From: Fimenecus sp045593555
GTDB lineage: Bacteria > Bacillota > Clostridia > Oscillospirales > Acutalibacteraceae
Reading direction: 5' to 3'
NCBI GenBank assembly: GCA_045593555.1
Contig: JAZNWU010000018.1
Coordinates: 75,053 to 139,052, forward strand
Length of the DNA: 64,000 bases
The notes under the pieces were generated by a model. That model had not been told where the DNA came from. It made no database searches and saw only the letters and a program-made list of their open reading frames with translations. Position 1 is the stretch's first letter. Each line of letters starts with the position of its first letter. Below, piece after piece: positions 32,178 to 41,203 of the stretch. Position numbers and translations under genes: made by a program.

Positions 32178-32767
32178 TGAAAATTATCGGTCTTACGGGA
32201 CTTACGGGTGCAGGTAAAAGCACCGTTGCACAGAAACTTATGGCATACGGTTGTTATCACATCGATGCTGATAAGGTTGCCCGTGAAGTTATAAATAACA
32301 ATGAAAATGTCAAGAATAAATTAAAAGAGCGTTTTGGTGACGATGTTATAAATGTGGATGGTACAACTAACAGACCACTTTTGGCAAGTCGTGCATTTGC
32401 AGATACAGACAGCACAAATGCTTTAAACGAGATTACTCATCCTGCGGTTACCGAAGAAATAAAATCCATTATAAAAGATATGGAAGAAGTCGGTTATCGT
32501 GGTGTAATTATTGATGCAATCGCACTTTTTGAAAGTGGTGAAGACAGCCTTTGTGACTTTACTGTTGCAGTTATCGCACCAATGGACATTCGTCTTGAAA
32601 GAATAATGAAAAGAGATAACATTACAGAGGAAAAGGCACTCGAGAGAATCAATGCACAAAAGGATGAAACGTTTTTCACGGAAAAAGCAGATTTTGTTCT
32701 TTGGAATTATCCTCCGTATGATATAAATGTTGAAATTCGCCCTATTGTGGCACAAATACAAATGTAA
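32177..32767 (+). CDS. coaE: Dephospho-CoA kinase
   Basis: 196 aa. P-loop GLTGAGKST (8-16, with one extra residue before it), the HIDADKVAREVI substrate motif and LLASRAFAD are typical. It phosphorylates dephospho-CoA in the last step of CoA synthesis. The start overlaps the tsaC stop; SD AAGGTG is inside tsaC. The LID region (RLERIMKRDNITEEKALERI) is complete. The aminopeptidase gene follows at 18 bp. Confidence 0.95.
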   Translation: MKIIGLTGLTGAGKSTVAQKLMAYGCYHIDADKVAREVINNNENVKNKLKERFGDDVINVDGTTNRPLLASRAFADTDSTNALNEITHPAVTEEIKSIIKDMEEVGYRGVIIDAIALFESGEDSLCDFTVAVIAPMDIRLERIMKRDNITEEKALERINAQKDETFFTEKADFVLWNYPPYDINVEIRPIVAQIQM

Positions 32768-32785
32768 CCGAAAGGAGTAAATAAA

Positions 32786-34177
32786 ATGGATATGAATGAA
32801 ATGAAAAAAGAGCTTTTCTATGAGCCAAAACACGCTATGGAAACAGTTGATGATGAAGTTGTTAAGGCTGCCGACGATTTCTGTGAGGGCTATAAAAGTT
32901 ATCTTGACTTTGCAAAAATTGAACGTGAATCTGTTGAATTCTTTGTGGCAGAGGCAGAAAAAAGAGGTTATACAGAATTCGATAACACAAAGAAATACAA
33001 CGCAGGTGACAAAGTTTATTATAACAACCGTGGCAAAGCAATTATCCTTTGTGTAATCGGTAAAAAGGGCATCAGTGAGGGTGTTAAAATCTCTGCTGCA
33101 CACATTGACTCACCTCGTCTTGACCTTAAACCAAATCCACTTTATGAAGATTCTAATCTTGCATATTTCAAGACTCACTATTACGGTGGAATCAAGAAAT
33201 ATCAATGGACTGCTATTCCATTAGCACTTCACGGTGTTGTTGTTAAGGCAAATGGTGAAAGTGTAAAAGTTAATGTTGGTGAAGACGAAAATGACCCTCA
33301 ATTCTGCGTTACTGACCTTCTTCCGCATCTTGCACAGGAACAGATGAAGCAGACAATGAGTGAGGGTATCAAGGGCGAACAGCTCAACATTCTTATCGGT
33401 TCAAGACCGTTCTCAAAGGATGAGGGTGCTGACAAGGTTAAGCTCAATATCATCAAAATTCTCAACGAAAAATATGGAATTACTGAGGGTGACTTCTTAA
33501 GTGCAGAGCTTGAATTAGTCCCTGCATATAAAGCTCGTGACATCGGTTTTGACAGAAGCCTTATCGGTGCTTACGGTCACGATGACAAGGTTTGTGCATA
33601 CCCTGCTGCTCAGGCAATTTTCAATGTTGAAAATCCTGAATTCACTTGTCTTACAGTTCTTACTGACAAGGAAGAAATCGGTTCTGACGGTAACACAGGT
33701 CTTAACTCATCATATATGAAGTATTTCATTTCTGACCTTGCTCGTATGGGTGGTGCTGAACCTTGGAGAGTGCTTTCAAAGTCAGAATGTCTTTCTGCTG
33801 ACGTTAATGCAGCATTTGACCCAACATTCCCTGAAGTGAGTGAAAGAAAGAACTGCTCATTCGTAAACAACGGTGTTGTTATCACAAAATATACAGGTGC
33901 TCGTGGTAAGAGTGGTACATCTGATGCATCTGCTGAATACATGGGTAAAATCCGTAGAATGCTCAATGCAAATGATGTTGTATGGCAGATTGGTGAACTT
34001 GGTAAAGTTGATGCAGGTGGTGGCGGAACAGTTGCTATGTATGTTGCTAACCTTGACATTGATACAATCGACCTTGGCGTACCTGTACTTTCAATGCACG
34101 CTCCAATGGAAGTTGTTTCAAAGCTTGATGTGTATATGGCATATAGAGCATTCAAGGTGTTCTTTGAACAAAAGTAA
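32786..34177 (+). CDS. M18-family aspartyl aminopeptidase
   Basis: 463 aa, typical M18 length. Metal and catalytic motifs visible: AAHIDSPRLDLKP (zinc His and neighbours), TDKEEIGSDGNTG (catalytic Glu and metal Glu), ADVNAAFDPTF (metal Asp) and VPVLSMHAPMEV (metal His). A cytosolic, usually dodecameric zinc peptidase that removes acidic N-terminal residues. SD AAAGGAG. Last gene of the prfA-tsaC-coaE run; a terminator follows. Confidence 0.93.
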   Translation: MDMNEMKKELFYEPKHAMETVDDEVVKAADDFCEGYKSYLDFAKIERESVEFFVAEAEKRGYTEFDNTKKYNAGDKVYYNNRGKAIILCVIGKKGISEGVKISAAHIDSPRLDLKPNPLYEDSNLAYFKTHYYGGIKKYQWTAIPLALHGVVVKANGESVKVNVGEDENDPQFCVTDLLPHLAQEQMKQTMSEGIKGEQLNILIGSRPFSKDEGADKVKLNIIKILNEKYGITEGDFLSAELELVPAYKARDIGFDRSLIGAYGHDDKVCAYPAAQAIFNVENPEFTCLTVLTDKEEIGSDGNTGLNSSYMKYFISDLARMGGAEPWRVLSKSECLSADVNAAFDPTFPEVSERKNCSFVNNGVVITKYTGARGKSGTSDASAEYMGKIRRMLNANDVVWQIGELGKVDAGGGGTVAMYVANLDIDTIDLGVPVLSMHAPMEVVSKLDVYMAYRAFKVFFEQK

Positions 34178-34203
34178 ATTAATTCGTAATTGGAAATGCG
34201 TAA

Positions 34204-34234
34204 TTAAGGCAGTCTATAAGGACTGCCTTTTTTA
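34204..34234 (+). terminator. Terminator after the M18 peptidase gene
   Basis: AAGGCAGTC / GACTGCCTT stem, TTTTTTATTTT tail. It probably works in both directions for the convergent spoVFB gene. Confidence 0.85.
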
Positions 34235-34236
34235 TT

Positions 34237-34812
34237 TTACAATAATATGGGTTGTGGTTGCTGTTTGGAGGCAAGGACTTCCCTTACTGTATCTGGAATA
34301 TATTTAAAATCTGCCACAATGGAGTTTGGTTTGTTTATATAATCATCCTGTTCCATTGGGACAAAGTAGATGTTTTTACTGTTCATAAGTGTTCCGATAT
34401 TTCTTGCAGATGTGCCGAGAGCATCATTCGTTGAGACAGCGATTATAACAGGACGTTGATTTCTCAGATGTGCCTTTGTTGCAAGAGTAACAGAAGTGTC
34501 ACTTATTCCGTTGGCAAGTTTACCGATGGTATTTCCTGTACAAGGTGCAATAACTAAAACATCAAGCAATTGTTTTGGTCCTATAGGTTCTGCACCTGAA
34601 ACTGTATAAATTATGTTTTCTTTGCAGATTCCCTCGATTTCATTATTAAATTCATTTGCTTTTCCAAATCTTGTATCTGTTGTGTATGCTGTATGTGACA
34701 TAATGGGAATTACTTTGTAACCCTCATCAACTAATCTTTTCATTTGTGGGATTACCTTTTTAAATGTGCAGAACGAACCGCAAAGTGCAAATCCCACAGT
34801 TTCTTTGCTCAA
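34237..34812 (-). CDS. spoVFB: Dipicolinate synthase subunit B
   Basis: 191 aa flavoprotein-fold protein (GFALCGSFCTFKKVIPQMKR, APCTGNTIGKLANGISD) of the SpoVFB/DpaB family. With subunit A it oxidises dihydrodipicolinate to dipicolinic acid, the spore-core chelator, in the mother cell. The start is TTG at 34812, the only start near the strong SD GGAGGAG that overlaps the end of spoVFA; so translation is coupled with the upstream gene. Confidence 0.93.
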   Translation of the reverse strand: MSKETVGFALCGSFCTFKKVIPQMKRLVDEGYKVIPIMSHTAYTTDTRFGKANEFNNEIEGICKENIIYTVSGAEPIGPKQLLDVLVIAPCTGNTIGKLANGISDTSVTLATKAHLRNQRPVIIAVSTNDALGTSARNIGTLMNSKNIYFVPMEQDDYINKPNSIVADFKYIPDTVREVLASKQQPQPILL

Positions 34813-34815
34813 TTT

Positions 34816-35667
34816 TTACTCCTCCTTTTGCAGGGTATTGCATATTTTGTTTCCTATTATCTCCCCTGCAGTTTTTGGTGTGTATTTGCCCGGTAATCCG
34901 AATGCTTTTACCACATCTATTGAATATTTTCGTGCCATATCAAAATCAAGTCCGTAAGGTGCAGAGGCAAGTTCGATTATTTTAGAGTTTTTATTCATAT
35001 TCTTTATAATGGCTTCATTAATAATCTGTGACGGTACGGTGTTAATTATAATATCAAACTTATCAGCAAGACCTGACAGTTCAGTTAACGGTTCTGCTTT
35101 GCATCCCTTTATCATAGCATCTTCTCGTTGGAAAGCATTTCTCGCAAAAACTGTTACATCACAGGCAAGTGCTGTTAAAAGTGCTGTTGTTTCCTTTGCT
35201 ACTCTACCATAACCGGTAACTGCATATTTACCTAAAGGTAAGGCAAAATCAATATGCTCAAGGAGAATTTTCAGTGTTCCAAAGGCTGTCAGCACTGCAT
35301 TTTTCTCGATAAACTCCCTGTCATAATAATCAACAAAGGGTATTTCTGTTTCTCGGAGTCTGGAAAGCAACTCACCTTTGATAATTCCACCGAAAACAAG
35401 ATTGTTTTTTCCTAAAAGTGCCATAAGTCTGTCAATGGAAATCTCTCGTTTTGAAAAAGGCATAACTATTGTTTTATCGTTTCGTGTTGCAGGTAAAGGC
35501 AGAATAATACAAGAGTCCTCACCTATCATACCTTTAAGCTTATCTGTATCGTCATCCCAATCGAAAAGTCCGTAAGAGGAGATGTCATATCCTTTTTCCG
35601 CAAGATATTCCTTAAGGTATTTCTGTCTTTTATCTCCACCAACTATAACAATGTTTCTCTTTTTCAT
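34816..35667 (-). CDS. spoVFA: Dipicolinate synthase subunit A
   Basis: 283 aa from the ATG at 35667, 6 nt after AAGGTG; the in-frame GTG at 35676 lies within the SD. An N-terminal domain (NIVIVGGDKRQKYLKEYLAE) and a Rossmann NAD(P)-binding domain (YAVTGYGRVAKETTALLTAL, DIIINTVPSQI, IIELASAPYGLDF) are those of SpoVFA/DpaA. The pair makes dipicolinate for spore dehydration and heat resistance, evidence that the organism sporulates. Presumably under mother-cell sigma-K or sigma-E control, though no promoter was identified. Confidence 0.94.
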   Translation of the reverse strand: MKKRNIVIVGGDKRQKYLKEYLAEKGYDISSYGLFDWDDDTDKLKGMIGEDSCIILPLPATRNDKTIVMPFSKREISIDRLMALLGKNNLVFGGIIKGELLSRLRETEIPFVDYYDREFIEKNAVLTAFGTLKILLEHIDFALPLGKYAVTGYGRVAKETTALLTALACDVTVFARNAFQREDAMIKGCKAEPLTELSGLADKFDIIINTVPSQIINEAIIKNMNKNSKIIELASAPYGLDFDMARKYSIDVVKAFGLPGKYTPKTAGEIIGNKICNTLQKEE

Positions 35668-35775
35668 ACATTTCACCTTACCTTTACAGTAACAGAATAT
35701 GTTTTTTGTGAAAAATTGGTGATTAGGTGTTTAAATTTTTTTAAAGATGTAATATAATAATATACGGTGATAAAA

Positions 35776-37161
35776 ATGAGCAATATTTCAAAAGTTTTAG
35801 AAACTGTAAAAACAATACATTTTATCGGTATTGGTGGTAGTGGTATGTGTCCGCTTGCCGAAATTCTCCATAGCAAAGGATATACTCTCCAAGGCTCTGA
35901 CAACAACGAAAGCACAATTGTTGAGAGAATCCGTAAAATGGGAATTAAGGTTATGATGGGACAGCGTGCCGAAAATATCGAAGGTGCAGAAATGGTTGTA
36001 TATTCTGCTGCTATTTCAAAGGAAAACCCTGAACTCAAAGCAGCACTTGAGAGTGGTATTCCGACATTCCAGAGAGCCGAACTTTTAGGTGAAGTTTCCC
36101 GTCAGTTCAGTAACTGTATTGGTATCTGTGGCACTCACGGAAAGACCACCGTTACTTCTTTGACTGTTCAGACAATGCTTGGTGCAGGACTTGACCCATC
36201 TGCAGTTATCGGTGGCAAATTACCACTTACAAACAGTTACGGCAGAGTTGGTAATACTGAAACTATTGTTATGGAATCCTGTGAATATCAGGATACATTC
36301 CTTAAAATGAGTCCTGATGTTGCTGTAATTCTCAACATTGATGAGGACCACCTTGAATACTTCAAGACAATGGATAATCTCATCCTGAGTTTCACAAAAT
36401 TTGCAGAATCTGCAACAAAAGCGATAATTTATAACGGTGACGATGAAAATACCCTTAAAGCCATTAAAGACATTAAGGGTAAAGAAATGATTTCATTCGG
36501 TTTTGACAATAAAAATGACTATTATGCTGAAAATATTGAAGAATACAAAGGTGCATTCACAAAATTTGATGTAATGTACAGGGGGGAAAAATTAGGTAGC
36601 GTTAAACTTTCAATTCCCGGTATTCACAATGTTCTCAATGCTCTTTCTGCTATTGCATCTTCAATTTATTCAGGTGCAAAGTTTGAAGATTGTGTCAAAG
36701 GATTGCAGGAATTCAAGGGTGCAGGTCGTCGTTTTGAAGATTTGGGAACATACAACGGAATTGATTTCATTGATGACTACGCTCACCACCCTGCTGAACT
36801 TAAAGTTACTCTTGAGGCTGCTATGAAAATGGGTTACAACACAGTATGGGCAGTTTTTCAACCTTTTACTTATTCAAGAACTGCAATGCATTTTGACGAG
36901 TTTGTTGATGTACTCAAAATTCCTGACAGATGTGTTATGACAGAAATTATGGGTTCCCGTGAAGTAAATACTTATGATATTTACACTTCACAGTTAGCAG
37001 AAAAAATTCCGAATTCCGTATGGTTCAACACTCAGGAAGAGGTTGCTGAATATGTTGTAAATCACGCTAAATCAGGTGACCTTGTGCTTACAATGGGTTG
37101 TGGTGACATTTACAAATCCGCATTTATGATGATTGAGAGATTAAAAAATGGTACAGTTTAA
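35776..37161 (+). CDS. murC: UDP-N-acetylmuramate--L-alanine ligase
   Basis: 461 aa from the ATG at 35776, with GGTGA just upstream; the GTG at 35767 lies inside that SD. The N-terminal Rossmann motif HFIGIGGSGMCPLAEIL, the ATP-binding GICGTHGKTTVTSL and the DDYAHHPAELKVTLEA motif of the C-terminal domain define MurC. It adds L-Ala to UDP-MurNAc, the first peptide step of peptidoglycan synthesis. A TATAAT box at 35753-35758 is the likely -10. The ung start overlaps its end by 14 nt. Confidence 0.96.
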   Translation: MSNISKVLETVKTIHFIGIGGSGMCPLAEILHSKGYTLQGSDNNESTIVERIRKMGIKVMMGQRAENIEGAEMVVYSAAISKENPELKAALESGIPTFQRAELLGEVSRQFSNCIGICGTHGKTTVTSLTVQTMLGAGLDPSAVIGGKLPLTNSYGRVGNTETIVMESCEYQDTFLKMSPDVAVILNIDEDHLEYFKTMDNLILSFTKFAESATKAIIYNGDDENTLKAIKDIKGKEMISFGFDNKNDYYAENIEEYKGAFTKFDVMYRGEKLGSVKLSIPGIHNVLNALSAIASSIYSGAKFEDCVKGLQEFKGAGRRFEDLGTYNGIDFIDDYAHHPAELKVTLEAAMKMGYNTVWAVFQPFTYSRTAMHFDEFVDVLKIPDRCVMTEIMGSREVNTYDIYTSQLAEKIPNSVWFNTQEEVAEYVVNHAKSGDLVLTMGCGDIYKSAFMMIERLKNGTV

Positions 37162-37816
37162 TAACAGTTGGGACATTCTCTTAAAAGACGAATTTCAAAA
37201 ACCATATTATCAAAATTTGAGAAAATTTCTTGTTCAGGAATACAAGACACAGACCATATATCCACATATGAACAATATTTTCAATGCACTTAAATATACA
37301 GACTACAAGGATGTTAAAGTGGTTATTTTAGGTCAGGACCCGTATCATCAGCCGAATCAGGCTCACGGACTTTGCTTTTCTGTGCAAAAAGGTGTTAATC
37401 CCCCGCCGTCTTTACAAAATATGTATAAGGAAATTCACGCTGAATACGGATATCCTATTCCCCCTCACGGTGAACTTACATATTGGGCAAAACAAGGTGT
37501 TCTTATGATGAACACAGTTCTTACAGTTCGTGAAAGTCAGCCAAACAGCCACAAAGGTATGGGTTGGGAAATATTTACGGATAATGTGATTTCGCTACTT
37601 AACCAAAGACCTGAACCGATGGTATTTCTCCTCTGGGGTGCAAATGCCAGAGCAAAGACAAAAATCATAACAAACCCTAATCATTTAGTACTTCAATCGG
37701 CACATCCAAGCCCATTATCGGCATATAACGGATTTTTCGGTAACGGACATTTTAAAAAGGCAAATGAATTCTTAAAATCCCGTGGTATGACGGAAATTGA
37801 TTGGAGAATTGTTTAA
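37148..37816 (+). CDS. ung: Uracil-DNA glycosylase, family 1
   Basis: 222 aa, normal length. The water-activating motif is GQDPYH (62-67), the uracil-binding region LLWGANARAKTKII and the DNA-intercalation loop HPSPLSAYNGFFG. It excises uracil from DNA. Overlaps murC by 14 nt, so it is co-transcribed with that cell-wall gene, and a strong terminator follows. Confidence 0.97.
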   Translation: MVQFNNSWDILLKDEFQKPYYQNLRKFLVQEYKTQTIYPHMNNIFNALKYTDYKDVKVVILGQDPYHQPNQAHGLCFSVQKGVNPPPSLQNMYKEIHAEYGYPIPPHGELTYWAKQGVLMMNTVLTVRESQPNSHKGMGWEIFTDNVISLLNQRPEPMVFLLWGANARAKTKIITNPNHLVLQSAHPSPLSAYNGFFGNGHFKKANEFLKSRGMTEIDWRIV

Positions 37817-37844
37817 GTACAAAATGCAATTTATTGAACATATA

Positions 37845-37893
37845 AAAAGGGAACAAGCTTGACTTTTTACGGTCAGTTTGTTCCCTTTTTTAC
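37845..37893 (+). terminator. Terminator of the murC-ung unit
   Basis: GGGAACAA..TGAC / GTCA..TTGTTCCC stem followed by TTTTTT. Confidence 0.9.
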
Positions 37894-37920
37894 ATAAAAT
37901 CCAAAACTTGAAATTGAGTT

Positions 37921-38005
37921 ATTTTTTCCGTTAGATAATCTCGACGCAACGAAGCAGTATCAGGTATACTGCAAGTTGAGAGCAAGGAAGTATAACGGAA
38001 AAAAT
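37921..38005. repeat. Nested inverted-repeat element (MITE- or REP-like)
   Basis: The outer arms ATTTTTTCCGTTA (37921-37933) and TAACGGAAAAAAT (37993-38005) are perfect 13-bp inverted repeats. Inside lies a second perfect hairpin, GCAGTAT / ATACTGC (37954-37960, 37966-37972). It sits 9 bp beyond the stop of the GH38 gene and 28 bp after the ung terminator. It encodes nothing. The 85-bp size with nested palindromes fits a miniature inverted-repeat element or an interspersed palindromic element; the genome copy number cannot be seen here. Confidence 0.65.
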
Positions 38006-38013
38006 CAATTTCC

Positions 38014-40947
38014 TTATGCATTTATTCCAATTGTAATAATTTCAAATGGTTTGTATTCTATTGTATCAGTTTCTTCAATTACATCTTCAAGGAAGTTGAG
38101 GATTTTCACTTTGCCACCGAGTCTGATTTTACCTCTACGACCATTTTGCTCCGAAAGACGGACAACAATCATATGACCTTTTTCGCTCATTTTCATTGTC
38201 TGCATATAAAGTTCACCGAAAGAGTTTTCGCATGTCAAATCTGCTTTTCCGAGAGGAATGTTATATTCAAAAGCGATATTATTGATTTCTGCTTTCACGA
38301 AATCATCACCATGAGGATAAATCATATATGCGAATTCGTGATGTCCAAGGTCACTTGTAACATCAGGACGGATAGTTGCACGGAGAAGTGAAAGACTCAT
38401 TGAGTTTTCAAGTAGTCCTACACCGTATTTTGAATCGTTGATAAGTGCAATACCACCGTCAGTTTCAGCCATATCAGCCCACTTGTGATGGCAAACTTCA
38501 AAACGAGCCTGTTGCCATGTTGTATTTCTGTGAGTTTCTCTTTCTACAAAACCTGCACTTGTGTCACAAACAGCTTTTCTTGTGAGAACATTACAATCAA
38601 ACTGTGCTTTTGCAAGAACATGTTTTTCATTCCAGTCAACGATGTTTTCAACCTCGATACCACGGGACTGACGGAAAACACGGATAATTCGTTTCCATGT
38701 GCTCTTTTCAGTTGCAAGAGTACAAGCAAAAGACACAACTTCTGAATTCTTTTCAATAGTCTTAAGTGGTGAAAGAATTTTAACCTCTACTTCCCTGTCC
38801 TTATAGTTAGGGAGAATGTCCCAAGCATCATAAACACCGGGATTGTCCTTATAAAGTTTAAGTTTATTGAATTCACCATTAACCCATTCACGCTGAAGTT
38901 TTCTGTCGTAAAGACTCTCTATACTACCATCTGTATTAAATTCGATTTCATAAAACGGAGTAACGACTTTTTCACCGATTGAAAGCCATTCCTCATCTGA
39001 CTTTTCAATCTTTATATCGCCACAGGAAAGTGGAGGAAGATTTGGTATTACCCAATTACCTTTTTTACCGTAACGAGTGCTGTTACCGTTTTCATTTTCA
39101 ATGAAAGTAAGGTGTGTACGAGGGAAATTAAGTGAATTGAAATACTGTTCACCTGTGCCGATAATCTTGTTTACTCGCTGTTCGATTTCTTCATAATCAG
39201 CCATTGCATCACGATATACAGGTGTAATATGACTTCCGGGAAGAATATCGTGGAACTGATTTATAAGAAGTTTTTTATAAATATCACGAATTTCTTCATA
39301 AGGATATTTTGCACCCTTAAGGTGACGGAGAGTTGAGATAATTTCTGCCTCACGGAGTTTATATTCAAGCTGACGGTTATATCTCTTCATCTTTGACTTT
39401 GTTGTGAATGTACCACGATGCATTTCAAGATAAAGCTCACCGTCCCATTTTGCGAGATTTTTGTTATCTTTAAGGTTCTTTTCAAGGAATTCCTGACCAC
39501 TGATATGCTCAGTTTTCGGCATAATTGAAAGCTTATTGAAACGATGCATAACCTCAATCATTTCTTCAGTACAGCCACTGCCACCGTCACCATAACCGAA
39601 CATAGACATAGTCTGTCCACCTTGATTTTTGTCCTGATATGCCTCCCAGTTTTCCTGAATCTGCGACGGCATATTCCAGGTTATAAAGTGAGTTGGCGGA
39701 ACACAGGCATAAACCTCACTACCGTCAATACCTTTCCAGATAAAGTTGTTATGCGGAAAACGGTTTGTGTCGTTCCAGGTTGACATCTTGTTTGATACAA
39801 AATAGTCAACACCACTCTTTTTAAGAATCTGCGGTAAAATCCAGCTGTTACCGAAAACGTCAGGCAACCAACAGTTTTCAACTGTCTTGCCGAATTTTTC
39901 ACGGAAATAATGCTGACCGTACATAAACTGACGGATAAGACTTTCAGCACAAGGAATGTTGCAATCAGGCTCAACATACATAGCACCGACAGGCTCAAAC
40001 TGACCTTTTGCTATCTTTTCTTTCAATTCCTCAAATACATCAGGATAATACTTTTCAAGCATTTCATAAGTATAGGCCTGAGTGTGAGTGTATTTAAAGT
40101 CAGGGTATCTGTCCATAAGTCGCAACTGAATAAGAATTGTACGAAGGTTTTTCTGGACAGCGTGAATTCTACGCCAATAATATGCAATATCAAGGTGTGA
40201 ATGAGCAATAAGCGCCACATCACCATTACCCTTGTAATCGTCATAAGCATAGATTACATCATCAACATATTTTTTTGCACTTGCAACATCTTCTGTTTTT
40301 AAATCGTCAAAGTCAATGAGATTAAGTGCATTGTTGATTTCACGATTTAAAAAATTGCGATAATCTTCATTGAAAAGGTCACTTTTCGCAATATCTAAAA
40401 GCAGTTCAAGGTCATAAACCAAGTCGAGAACTGTGTGATTTATTGTTGCAAGGTAAGCCCCCTCAAAAATCTGACGACAACCACGGACAGAGAGTGATTC
40501 AGGGTTTCTTTCGTCATCAGGCTTTGAACGGTTATAGCCCTCCATTTCAAAATGAAGAATATCAGAATCTATGTATGGAGTCAAAAGTATTCTGTCACGG
40601 TTAGGGTCAACACCACCGACATACTTACCGTTTACCTTAACGATAATTTCAGCAGCAGTTTTAAGTGAAAACCAAAGTTCTTTTCCACGAAGATGATACG
40701 GAATTTCCACCTCTGCATCAAAAAACGCAGTTCCATCAGGAGTAAAGTACATTTCACCTTTACGGAGATTTCTCCAACCCTCGGGATAATATTCGTACTG
40801 CATTTCGGCAACCTGACGGGCATCACGGACTTTTATGTTCTCTATTTCATATTTTTCTTCATATATGTATCTTTTAAGCCAACCGAAGCGTAAATCTGTC
40901 CACTCCTCAGGACGCATACTTCGTCTTACAACTTTAATATGTGCCAT
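38014..40947 (-). CDS. GH38-family alpha-mannosidase
   Basis: 977 aa. After an N-terminal beta region (about 60-160) comes the GH38 catalytic (beta/alpha)7 barrel with the zinc motif AHSHLDIAYYWR (about 247-258) and the nucleophile Asp in NCWLPDVFGNSWILPQ (near 363). The helical three-bundle (KMKRYNRQLEYKLREAEI) and large C-terminal beta domains follow. No signal peptide, so it acts in the cytoplasm on imported mannosides, such as N-glycan fragments. SD GAGGAGG. It lies upstream of a NifU-like gene and phosphoglucomutase, which face the same way. Confidence 0.93.
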   Translation of the reverse strand: MAHIKVVRRSMRPEEWTDLRFGWLKRYIYEEKYEIENIKVRDARQVAEMQYEYYPEGWRNLRKGEMYFTPDGTAFFDAEVEIPYHLRGKELWFSLKTAAEIIVKVNGKYVGGVDPNRDRILLTPYIDSDILHFEMEGYNRSKPDDERNPESLSVRGCRQIFEGAYLATINHTVLDLVYDLELLLDIAKSDLFNEDYRNFLNREINNALNLIDFDDLKTEDVASAKKYVDDVIYAYDDYKGNGDVALIAHSHLDIAYYWRRIHAVQKNLRTILIQLRLMDRYPDFKYTHTQAYTYEMLEKYYPDVFEELKEKIAKGQFEPVGAMYVEPDCNIPCAESLIRQFMYGQHYFREKFGKTVENCWLPDVFGNSWILPQILKKSGVDYFVSNKMSTWNDTNRFPHNNFIWKGIDGSEVYACVPPTHFITWNMPSQIQENWEAYQDKNQGGQTMSMFGYGDGGSGCTEEMIEVMHRFNKLSIMPKTEHISGQEFLEKNLKDNKNLAKWDGELYLEMHRGTFTTKSKMKRYNRQLEYKLREAEIISTLRHLKGAKYPYEEIRDIYKKLLINQFHDILPGSHITPVYRDAMADYEEIEQRVNKIIGTGEQYFNSLNFPRTHLTFIENENGNSTRYGKKGNWVIPNLPPLSCGDIKIEKSDEEWLSIGEKVVTPFYEIEFNTDGSIESLYDRKLQREWVNGEFNKLKLYKDNPGVYDAWDILPNYKDREVEVKILSPLKTIEKNSEVVSFACTLATEKSTWKRIIRVFRQSRGIEVENIVDWNEKHVLAKAQFDCNVLTRKAVCDTSAGFVERETHRNTTWQQARFEVCHHKWADMAETDGGIALINDSKYGVGLLENSMSLSLLRATIRPDVTSDLGHHEFAYMIYPHGDDFVKAEINNIAFEYNIPLGKADLTCENSFGELYMQTMKMSEKGHMIVVRLSEQNGRRGKIRLGGKVKILNFLEDVIEETDTIEYKPFEIITIGINA

Positions 40948-40964
40948 AAATATGCCTCCTCAAA

Positions 40965-41201
40965 TTAGTCCTTATCCCAGAAAAAGGGTTTTTTCTTCTG
41001 TGCAATTACATTTACACTTTCGCCCATATCACGCATAACTTCGCTTTCAATCCAACGAAGACAACGGTCAACAATAAGGCATTTTGAACATTCACCCTGT
41101 AAAAGTACAGTAAGGTTTCCGTTTTCATATGACACAAAGTCGATTTCGCCACCGTCACCCTGAAGTTTAGGTTTTATAACTGTGTTTATATAATTTCTCA
41201 T
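40965..41201 (-). CDS. NifU C-terminal-like domain protein
   Basis: 78 aa. The sequence INTVIKPKLQGDGGEIDFVSYENG followed by LLQGECSKCLIVDRCLRWIE matches the NifU_C fold with its C-x2-C pair, here CSKC. Such proteins carry or transfer Fe-S clusters. The usual hydrophobic-Gly-Thr after the cysteines is replaced by IVDRCLRW, so the function is less sure than the fold. It lies 2 bp after the phosphoglucomutase stop, in the same direction, so the two are probably co-transcribed. Confidence 0.78.
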   Translation of the reverse strand: MRNYINTVIKPKLQGDGGEIDFVSYENGNLTVLLQGECSKCLIVDRCLRWIESEVMRDMGESVNVIAQKKKPFFWDKD

Positions 41202-41203
41202 AA

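Noticed and set aside
35673..36038. 121-aa minus-strand frame opposite the murC start
   Set aside because: Fully antisense to murC, which has strong family motifs; a codon-bias shadow.
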